A stretch of DNA of 64,000 nucleotides, taken from contig CANJKZ010000269.1 in NCBI GenBank assembly GCA_947471745.1, forward strand, positions 620,001-684,000, given 5' to 3'. Shown here one piece after another: positions 52,456 through 61,491 of this stretch (position 1 is the stretch's first letter; every line of letters begins with the position of its first letter). The DNA is from Closterium sp. Naga37s-1 (taxonomy: Eukaryota > Streptophyta > Zygnematophyceae > Desmidiales > Closteriaceae). Made by a program: the position numbers and the translations under genes. Below the pieces are notes generated by a model, which worked only from the letters and a program-made list of their open reading frames with translations, was not told where the DNA came from and made no database searches.

Positions 52456-55400
52456 TGCTGAGCCTGAGGGTGCTGGGACTGAGGGTACTGAGACTTTGGG
52501 TGCTGACTCTGGGGGTGCTGAGACTTCGGGTGCTGACTCTGGGGGTGCTGCGAGTCCTTCTGGAGGTCCTGGTGCTGGAGGTACTGGAGCTGCTGCTGGT
52601 GCTGGAGGTGCTGGAGCTGGAGGTACTAGAGGTGCTTCTGGTGCTGGAGGTGCTAGAGCTACCACTACTAGAGGTACTGGAGCTGGACAGCCACCACAGC
52701 CTGCTCTTCTTGAGACGCTCTCGCCGCAGGCGATTCGTGCGTGGGTCGTTCTGCGAGGCAGTCCTGGTGGTGGAGGGTACGGTCCTGCTGGTGCTGGAGC
52801 TACTAGTCCAGGAGTTGCTGCTGGTGCTGGAGGTGCTGGAGGTACTGCTGGAGGTGCTGGAGGTACTACTGGAGGTACTAGAGGTGCTGCTGGTGCAGGA
52901 GGTACTGGAGCTGCTAGTGCTGGGGGTACTGGAGCTGCTGCCGGTGCTGGAGGTACTGGAGCTGGTGGCACTGGAGGTGCTGGTGCTCCTGGTGCTGGAG
53001 CTGCGGGAGCTGCTGACCCTGGAGGTGCTGGAGCTACTGGTCCCGGAGGTGCTCGTACTGGAGGTGCTGGAGCTGCCGGAGCAGGTGGTACTGCTGGTGC
53101 TGGACGTGCAGGAGGTGCTACTGGAGCTACTGGCATAGGAGGTACTGGAGGTACTACTGGTGCTGGAGGCGCTGGAGCTGGAGCTGGAGGCACTGGAGGT
53201 GCTGGAGGTACTACTGGTGCTCGAGGTGCTGGCGCTGTCGGAGCTCGTGGTGCTGGAGGTGCTGGTGCTACTGGTGCTAGAGGTCTTGCTGGGGGTACTG
53301 GAGGAGCTGCTCGTGCTGGAGGTACGGGAGCTACTGGTGCTCTTCGCCACCTTCTCAGTCTTCCGCCAGGTGCTACTGGCTTCCCTGTGGCAGGTACTAC
53401 TCCTCCGTTGCTGTGTCCGCCAGCGGACCAGTCGCAGCCACCGCTGCTACCACTCTCCCCACTGCCTGCTCCTGCTCCTTACACTGCGGTGTCAGAGTCC
53501 CTGACTGAGCGTCGAGAGCCTGAGACTCGTGCTTCCACCCCTGAGCGTCGAGAGCCTGAGTCTAGCTTTGACCTTGAGCCTGAGCCTAGAGCTGCTGTCC
53601 GTGCTCGTGTTCCTCGTGTTCGTCGTCCGCGTGCTCCGGCTGTCCCCGGCACTCACGATATGACACTCCGTCCTTCCTCTGTTCCTCAGCGTGTTGTACT
53701 ACCGTTACCTCCTACGTCCTCTCTGCCTGACGTTGCTGACCCTCCGTCTGACCTTGCTCGTGCGTCCAGTCCGACTGTTACTCGCCTTCTTGCTACGGTT
53801 GTGACGGACCCTACGTTCTCGTCTCCTGCTGCGTCTGCCCTAGTAGCTGAGGTTGTTGACTTTGCTGCTGTGTACCGCCTAGACTACCTTGCGAGTCTTG
53901 TCTCTGACCCTGTCCCTGCCTGTCCTCCGTCCGTCGGGGGTGAGACTGCTCTTGGCTGTACTGCCCTTGGCTGTGACGTTCTTGAGGACAGACAGGAGGA
54001 GCTGGAGTGCCTTGCTGCCGCTTCACCCCATCACGCGACCATGCTGCTTGCCCCTGAGGGAGACCCGGATGCACTTGACATCCCCACCCCGCGCTCCTAC
54101 AGGGAGGCGATTTCGGATGAGTACTCCTCTCAGTGGCAGACAGCCATGGACGCAGAGATGGCTTCCTGGAAGTCCACAGGCACCTACGTCGACGAGGTTC
54201 CCCCACCTGGGGCGAACATCGTCAGTGGCATGTGGATTTTCAGGGTGAAGCGGCCGCCGCCGCCTGCCTTCAAGGCACGTTACGTTGCTCGAGGCTTCAG
54301 TCAGCGTGAGGGGGTCGACTTCTTTCAGACCTTCTCCCCCACCCCGAAGATGACCACTCTTCGGGTGTTGCTACACGTTGCAGCTCAGCGTGACTACGAG
54401 CTGCACTCCCTCGACTTCTCGACAGCTTTCTTGCAGGGTAGCCTTCACGAGGCCATCTGGTTGCGCCGTCCACAGGGTTTCACTGGGTCGTTTCCTGAGG
54501 GTACCCAGTGGAGCCTACGGCGACCAGTGTACGGCCTGCGTCAGGCGCCCCGTGAGTGGCACGACACACTGAGGACGACACTTGCGGCTCTTGGGTTTGC
54601 TCCTTCGACTGCTGACCCGTCGCTGTTTCTACGCACCGACACTACTCTGCCGCCGTTCTACATCCTCGTGTACGTCGACGACTTGGTTTTTGCTACTGCT
54701 GACACTGAGGCACTGGCCCTACTGAAGGCAGAGCTGCAGGAGAGACATACCTGCACTGACCTGGGTGAGCTGCGGAGCTATCTTGGCTTGCAGATCACCC
54801 GGGACAGACCACGGCGCACCATCACCCTCACTCAGTCACACATGGTGCACCAGGTCCTTCAGCGCTTCCGCTTCACTTGGTCCTCGCCACAGCCCACTCC
54901 TCTGTCTACCGGCCACTCGCTCTCAGCTCCACCTTCGGACGAGTCCGTAGAGCCGAGTGGTCCGTACCCAGAGCTTGTGGGTTGCCTCATGTACCTGATG
55001 ACGTGCACACGACCTGACCTCGCGTTCCCTCTCAGCCTCCTTGCTCGCTACGTGGCACCTGGTCGACACCGAAAGGTGCACTTTGATGCTGCGAAGAGGG
55101 TACTGCGTTACTTGTGCAGCACATCGGGCATGGGGCTCGTGCTTGGAGGACGGGGTTCGGTGGTCCTCACAGGACACTCTGACGCTTCTTGGGCCGACGA
55201 CCAGATGACTCAGCGTTCGTCACAGGGTTACACCTTCAGTCTTGGCGCTGGTTCTATCTCGTGGAGGTCCACTCGTTCTTCTTCTGTGCTTGGTTCCAGC
55301 TGTGAGGCCGAGATCTACGCTGGGGCCATGGCTGCACAGGAGCTACGCTGGCTGACCTACCTGCTGACCGACTTGGGGGAACGGCCTCGTTCTCCTCCAG

Positions 55401-56029
55401 TTCTGTACGTCGACAACAAGGCAATGCTTTCCTTGTGTCGCGAGCAGAGACTGGAGCACAGAACGAAGCACATTGATCTTCGCTACTTCCTTGCGCGTGA
55501 GCTGCAGCAGCGTGGTCAGCTGCGCCTTGCTTACGTGGCCTCTCGGGCCAACACTGCTGATGTCTTCACCAAGGCCCTTGGGGCTGGTGATCATCACCGT
55601 TTCTGCACTGCTCTTGGGCTTGTGCCCACTCTGCCTCACCTGTTGGTTGCTTGACTTGCTCTTGTTGTACACTACTATATATCTTTATGCTTGCATGTTT
55701 TCTCTTGCTAGGTTGTGATCAGTGTACTGCCTTGCTATTATATACCTCTGCATGTGAACTGGCCGTGTGGCCACTTGCTTGTGCTCAGAATGCGTGGTGA
55801 CTTTGTGATCCACCCTGAGCTGTGTTCTCTTCTGCAGACTGGTCTTGTGACCGCTTGTTTTGTTTGCTGTCCTCTACTTTGCCTATGGGGGTGTGTCAGA
55901 TTACAATTGTATCTCTAGGCTACAGTAGGGTCACTCCTTAGTGAGTACAACACTTTAGGGTTAGGTTTCCCCTACTTGTACTCACCTCTTGCCTAGTCCA
56001 ATCCATCGTTCCTAGTTGTATTCTTGACA
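52455..56029 (+). mobile_element. Copia 3' half on plus strand (right arm of head-to-head pair)
   Basis: A long open frame runs from the junction region to a stop at 55,654. A Gly/Ala/Thr-rich linker comes first (to about 53,350), then a Ser/Arg/Pro segment. RT (QTFSPTPKMTT near 54,330; VYVDDLVFATADT near 54,670) and RNase H (SSCEAEIYAGAMA near 55,310; ADVFTKALGAGDH near 55,560) follow. Polypurine CTATGGGGGTG and the 3' LTR at 55,894-56,029 complete it. It is the 3' half of a second member of the same family; the 5' half is absent. The visible part shows no obvious break. Confidence 0.88.
55894..56029 (+). repeat. 3' LTR of the right-arm copia
   Basis: It is 136 bp, TGTCAGATTACAATTG to TATTCTTGACA. 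It differs from the left-arm LTR, and the outer flanks (ggaga left, ggtaa right) are not a target duplication. The two arms therefore did not arrive as one insertion. Confidence 0.82.
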
Positions 56030-56375
56030 GGTAACTCATAAGAACTTGTGAACTAGCAAACGCTGCGTGACCAACAAAACCTTTTGAACCAAGCTTTTCG
56101 TACATACCGGTACCTAGGCTGATCTATCCAGCAGACCCAAAACCAATCGGAGGGACTAGTTTGGATGTCTTCATTTTTGCCATCAACTTTCCCAGAGTGT
56201 ACATCCTGCTCTAACAACACTATGGTAGAGTGTAGAAAGCTGGTAGTGATAGAGATTCCATTATGACAACACTCCAACAACTGTGCAATAGTAGGGAGTG
56301 TTGGCGGCACTGGTGAAGTAGGAACGCCATGCAGACATTATGGCACAAGACACCAGTCCACCAACGCATCACGCG
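56030..56375. other. Downstream flank of the CPOX gene
   Basis: This probably contains the 3' untranslated region of the minus-strand CPOX gene. I see no clear polyadenylation motif and no other feature. Confidence 0.4.
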
Positions 56376-59300
56376 TCACGCCCAGTCAAGCGGTGATTTG
56401 AGCACCTTGACCAGCTCCTCCTCTGGCGAGCCTGGCTGCGGCTGCACGTTGTAGCGCCATGCGATGAGAGGCGGGGCTGCACACGTGCACGGTGCGATGG
56501 GAGGAGAGGGGGGAAAGGACGGAAAATGACGGAAGGTGAGGGGATGGAGGATGGGGGGTCGATAAGAAGCGAGATTCATGGAGGCTAGACTCAGGTGGGG
56601 GGGGAGGAATTGCAATGAGCAGATAAGGTCAACCCACATGAGGTGGTGGAAGGAGAAAATGATTATGATGGCTCTCCATCAGAGCGGTGCGCACGCGTGA
56701 ATATATGAAAGCCCTCCTCTCACCGGACACCATGATGGACTCCACGCGCCCGTTGCCATCCATGCCAAACTTCACCCCGCGGTCGTACAGCAGGTTGAAC
56801 TCCAGATACCGCCCGCGCCGCACCAGCTGCCATTGCTGCTGCGCCTCAGTAAACGGCAAGGCGCGCCGCGTGGCCACGATGGGCCAGAAGCTGTCCATGA
56901 AGCCGCGCGCCACGTCCCCCGTGAAGCCATGCGCTCGCTCAAAGCCCTCCTCGCCCGCGCCAGCAGCAGTGGTGGCAGCAGCAGAAGCAGCGGCAGCGGG
57001 GCTGAGGGCGAGGGGGGCGTGGGGCGGGGGGATGCAGTCGAGGTCGTCGAAGAAGATGCCGCCCACCCCGCGGTGCTCCCTGCGCGCCGGCAGGTAGAAA
57101 TAACTGTCGCACTGCGCCTTGGCCGCCGCGTACAGCGCCGGGTGGTAGGCGTCGCAGATGGCGCGGTAGAATGCATGGAACTCCCTGATGTCCTCCGGGA
57201 AGAGGTCTGGGGAGGGGGCAAGGTGCAACAAAACGGCCGTATTTTTGCCACCGCTCCAAGATGTCTTCTAGGATTGTGTTATACAATAGCGTATTTTACC
57301 CTAGAGTTTCATAAACGGTCGTATTTTTGCACCTTGGAGGGGGATGAGGGGGGTTGAGGAGGGATGAGAAGGGATGAGGAGGTATAGAGGGGGGGCTGAG
57401 GGGGGTGGAAGAGAAAGAGGGTGTGAGTGGGTGGTTGTGAGGTGTGAAATGGACTGCTGGAGGATGGAACGGTGACAACAATAGATTCATATGATGGGGT
57501 GACGTGGACTCACATGAGGGGGTGACGTGAACTCACATGAGGGCGTGAGGTCGGCCCCTCCACCAAACCAGCCGTTCTGCCCGTCCACCTGATGGGGGAG
57601 ACAGGCGGAGGGAGGGAGAGAGACGAAAAGAGGGGGAGAGATAAAGGAGGGATGACCATACAGATGTTAAATATGTACTTGGTGTGACAGGGAATGCAGG
57701 GCGCAGCTGGAAGGTGGAAGATAGAGGAGGAGTCATGGAGTTCATGCGCCTCTGAACCTCGCGGCAAAACATCGCTGAGCCCACATCACGTGAGGCGGTG
57801 AAGCTGTTCCACTCCTACCGGCAGAGGTGGTCGATTGCTCTGCAGAGGGGCCAAGCGAACGCCCTTTGCGCCAAGACTCTGGCGGCCTTCGAGGCCGAGG
57901 CACCCACGTCCGCCTTTCAGGACGGACCCCTCGACACTGGAGTGGAGCCCGACTTCGAGCTGCCTTAGGCCCCTACCTTGCATGCCTGTCCTTACCGTAA
58001 TGACATGACCTTGCTGTATTGCATGCTTATTCAATGAAGGACCATCCGAAGAGGAAGAGGGGGCGCGGATGTGGCACCTGGAAGTAGCGGATGTGGCACC
58101 TGGAAGTAGCGGATGTGGCACCTGGAAGTAGCGGATGTGGCACCTGGAAGTAGCGGATGTGGCACCTGGAAGTAGCGGATGTGGCACCTGGAAGTAGCGG
58201 ATGTGGCACCTGGAAGTAGCGGATGTGGCACCTGGAAGTAGCGGATGTGGCACCTGGAAGTATCGGATGTGGCACCTGGAAGTAGCGGATGTGGCACCTG
58301 GAAGTAGCGGATGTGGCACCTGGAAGTAGCGGATGTGGCACCTGGAAGTAGCGGATGTGGCACCTGGAAGTAGCGGATGTGGCACCTGGAAGTAGCGGAT
58401 GTGGCACCTGGAAGGGGTAGAGGGCCTACCTGGAAGGGGGAAGGGGAAGGTACCTGGAAGTAGCGGATGTCGGAGCGGAAGGTGGGGATGAGCGGGTGGG
58501 CGGAGTGGAACACCAGCGACAGCGCACCGGCGAAGTACCCCGTCCCCTCTGCCAGCTGCCTCCCCTGCCTCGCACTCATGGCCTGGGGGAGGGGAAAGGG
58601 GGGGACGGGGGGAGAGGGGGGTAGGTGGAGGTGCCGGGGAACGATTGTTGGAAGCGAGACGGGGAGAGAGGGGCACAAAAAGATGCATGCATGGAGGAAT
58701 GGAGGGACAGGAGGAGTTGTCCGGGTGGGACAGAGTGGCCCTGCCAGGCACGCATAGCCTCCCTCGCCTGCCCTCCATGGGCAGCACTGGGCCCACAGCT
58801 CTCCTCGCCCACAGGTCTCATCACTTCCTGCGCTGGACTTGGCCTAAGCGAGCGTCAGTGGAAGAGCGCTCTCGATAATGGCTTCCTCACAATCAGCCTT
58901 CTTCTCACGCCTCTTCAATCAACCCGCCGTTTCCGCTGAGAAGCCTTGGTACACCAAGGATGCTTGCCCAAACGCCAACCCTAAACCTTCCTTTCTAAAG
59001 CTCCTTGCGACAGCGCGGCACGGAGGCTGTTCAATGCAGGCCGCCAGGACCATCCACCCACCGCCAGGCATGGTGGCACTCCGTGGGTGCCAGGCAGTGA
59101 GCTCTCTCATCAAGACGAGCACAGATTCTGAGGCAAGGTCGTGCCAGGGACATGCGAGGGACGCGCCAGTCGTTCACAGTCCAACCGCGCAAGCCACACT
59201 CTTGCATACTGCACTGCACTTACCCTCCCACCCACCCGTGAACCATCCACCTAGTCCCCAGCCCTCCCAAGCCCCTCTTGCTCTCCCTACCTACCCCTTA

Positions 59301-60605
59301 CCGCCCACTCTTCTTCTTAACTCCCCCCATGCTCCGCTCACCTTGGCGCGTGCCGCAGTGAGCTGGCCGCGCACGATGGAGACATTAGCAGCGGCCTTCT
59401 CCAGCACGTGGCCGCCCTCCAGCACGCGTGTGATGCCGTACCCCGCCCCCGGGTTGCCGGGCTCGCGCTCCCACCGGTCCTCTATGAACGCCTTGCCACT
59501 GCCGTCCCGCTCTGCTGACTGCCGCACATAGTGTGGGCGGTGGAGGAAAGGGGGTTTCAGGGGGGGGGGAGGGTGCGATGAGTGCAGAGACGAGAGCGGG
59601 ATGGCAGCGCAGGTGGCGACAGTGGCGGCACAGATGCGTGCAGGTGACGGGGGTTAGGGGCGACGTGACGTGGAGGGGCGAGCGGGACGATGGGCAGACA
59701 GCGGCCATGGGACGAAACATAGGACATCACCTCACCACATGTCACCGCCTTACATCACCTCACCACACCTCACCGCACCTCACCGCACCTCACCGCACCT
59801 CACCTCGTGGCAGATGGCGGCCTGCAGGTCCAGCAGCAGCCGCTCGAAGCCGCCCTGCGAGAAGGCCGCTGTGTCTGCCGCTTGTGCTGACGGCGCTGAG
59901 GGGGGAAGGCGGGGAAGGGGATGGGGGAACGGAGGGGAGAGCGAGGTGTGGAGGGTGGGGAAGGAAGGGGAGGTGCCGGCGCTGCTCGCACGCAGCGCGG
60001 TGGCGCCACGCGGGTGGCAATGGCGCGCGCGATTGCAGCATTGTGAAGGGGGCGCACGGGAGGACGGAGAGGTGGAGGGGAAAGGGGGGAGGAGCGACGG
60101 GAGGTCGAATGGAGAGGCAATTGGGGCGGGCAGGATCGGAAGTGTGATGCGTGCGGGCTCACACGAACGGTTAAAGGCATCCGCTGCGCCAATGAAGAAC
60201 CCCCTTTTGGCCCTGTGAGCAGTTCATTGGGGATATCGTATTGGTCTAGGGGGGCGATATCGGAAGGGAACAACACGTCACATGCTGCCAGCTACGTCAT
60301 GCACCTGCCACGTGGCGCTGTTCAACACTAGCGCGCGCGCCAATGCTCCCCCGTCGTGCCGGCAGCAGCCGCGGCTCGGCGCACCGCCGCACGGCGTCGG
60401 AGGCGGACCGAGCGGCGCCCATCGCGGAAACGTCGCTCCGCATTTGGCGCGCGCTGCTGCTAGCCGGCAACCGCAACGCGGCGACGCGAGCGACGGTGTG
60501 CGATTGCGCGGCCGAGTGCGCAGCGACACCAGTCACGCTCATCGCTGCGGTCGCCGCTGCCGCCGCGACCATGATGAGAGCAGCTGTGACGGCGCTGCTC
60601 AGCAA
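56376..60605 (-). CDS. HEMF: Coproporphyrinogen III oxidase, oxygen-dependent (HemF/CPOX type), seven exons
   Basis: The enzyme oxidatively decarboxylates coproporphyrinogen III to protoporphyrinogen IX in haem and chlorophyll synthesis; in plants it acts in the plastid. Exons, in transcript order: 60,605-60,305; 59,895-59,804; 59,518-59,342; 58,582-58,454; 57,588-57,537; 57,206-56,724; 56,476-56,376. All six introns have GT-AG ends and all phases agree, giving about 444 residues. Exon 1 is rich in Ala, Ser, Val and Arg without acidic runs, like a plastid transit peptide; its donor leaves one base that exon 2 completes. Family motifs are [16 protein letters not shown] (spanning exons 5-6), [30 protein letters not shown] and the C-terminal [19 protein letters not shown] carries the conserved His. 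An Ala-rich insert follows the FFDDLD motif. Exon 1 is the least certain part. Confidence 0.93.
57491..57543 (-). repeat. Duplicated splice-donor segment in CPOX intron 5
   Basis: On the minus strand the junction CCCTCAT|GTGAGTTCACGTCA is followed 23 bp later by CCCTCATGTGAGTCCACGTCA, then a degenerate third copy (ccatcatatgaat). The extra donor-like sites lie directly inside the intron. Confidence 0.8.
58069..58412 (-). repeat. 22-bp minisatellite in CPOX intron 4 copying the exon/intron junction
   Basis: Sixteen near-perfect 22-bp units read on the minus strand as CGCTACTTCCAG-GTGCCA plus a short CATC block. The genuine exon 4 end at 58,454 reads CGCTACTTCCAG|GTACCT. One unit has a single change (tatcgg). 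ORFs reading [13 protein letters not shown] are translations of the array. Confidence 0.95.
59761..59806 (-). repeat. 10-bp tandem repeat of the donor in CPOX intron 2
   Basis: The minus strand reads CACGAG|GTGAGGTGCG and then repeats GGTGAGGTGC-type units four more times, one with a change. Each unit contains a donor-like GGTGAGG. Confidence 0.85.
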
Positions 60606-61491
60606 CGGCTGGGCCGATAAGCGGTTGCAGCAGGGATAACGGACGAGCTGCGGTTAACGACCTAGTGCTGCGAGTCGTATACGCCAGAAGGCACATCGAA
60701 CTAGAGACACGAAAGTTAGGGTTGAGGGCGTGTTCAGACTTCCGGGTCAACGGTGTTTGTCGGGTGCACACGAAGTTGGAAACCAGCCGCTTCATGCCCA
60801 CGTACTGGTTTCCGGAAAACCGAATGACACGAACAACAAAGACCCAGTGTGTGGCTTTTTGCAGCGAAATCACGATGGCGAAAAGCTAAGGCGAAATTGT
60901 TTCGAGAAATCGAAGTTCGGAGAGAACAGGTGGACGCAGCAAAACGTCTGCTACTGTGCCAGCCGGGAATCGTACCCGGGTCTGCACCGAGCTGATGGCA
61001 GGGTGCTATTCTACCTGTCTAAGGTAAACGACGAAGACTTTGTAGCCAGCTAGAATAATGTTATCCATGTCCCTACGCACACGCGCGAATTTGATTCAGT
61101 CGGAGGGAGGGAGAGCCTCTTGAGGAAGTTGCTACTTACCCGCACTTGTTACGATGCGCGGACGACCAGCGAGAGCATGGTAGGCGTTCCCGAAAAGCCC
61201 ATAGCGCGATGAAGATCAGTTAGAGGCGTGCAGCCGTAGAGCGGCGTCGACGCTCTGAGCGCATCAGCGACGCTGATATAGACGAGAGGCCGCCGTAGCG
61301 GCGAGAGCACGCGAGTGGAGTCGCAGTGGATTCAGGCGAAGAGCGTCTTGCGGAGGCGAACAGCGGCGGGGGGCGCGGGGCGGGCGGCATGCCCCGTGTG
61401 GCGCGAGGTGACGCACGAGATTAGATCATCATAGGCGGACTAGAGGCGCGCAGCGGAAAGGGGGAGTGGGAGGAGGGGAGGACGGGGCGGC
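60606..61491. promoter_or_regulatory. Divergent intergenic region between CPOX and the plus-strand gene
   Basis: About 890 bp separate the two start codons, so both promoters and 5' leaders should lie here. I see no unambiguous TATA box. It contains the tRNA-Gly-like sequence, and its plus-gene half is GC-rich (gcggcgagagcacgcgagtgg). Confidence 0.4.
60955..61030 (-). tRNA. tRNA-Gly(GCC)-like sequence, probably a pseudogene
   Basis: On the minus strand, GGTAGAATAGCACC matches the D arm/anticodon stem of plant tRNA-Gly. GCACC pairs with GGTGC around a loop starting CTGCCA (anticodon GCC). CCGGG-TACGATT-CCCGG forms the T arm, and CTGGCACA is the 3' acceptor strand. The anticodon loop carries six extra bases (TCAGCT) between positions 37 and 38, where tRNA introns sit. 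The 5' acceptor strand and D stem are not matched and the T loop has A for the usual second T, so a decayed copy is more likely than an active gene. Confidence 0.45.

Noticed and set aside
52253-53350. Ser/Thr-rich minus-strand ORF of 365 codons across the copia junction
   Set aside because: It arises from reading the inverted Gly/Ala linker repeats in the wrong frame; it has no conserved motif.
49688-56029. DNA transposon with terminal inverted repeats
   Set aside because: The inverted arms are copia RT-RNase H halves with different LTRs, there is no transposase and no target duplication at the outer ends.
57786-58796. Minus-strand ORF of about 336 codons with [13 protein letters not shown] repeats
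   Set aside because: It is a read-through of the 22-bp intron minisatellite plus flanking exon 4 in another context; the CPOX gene model explains the region with consistent splice phases.
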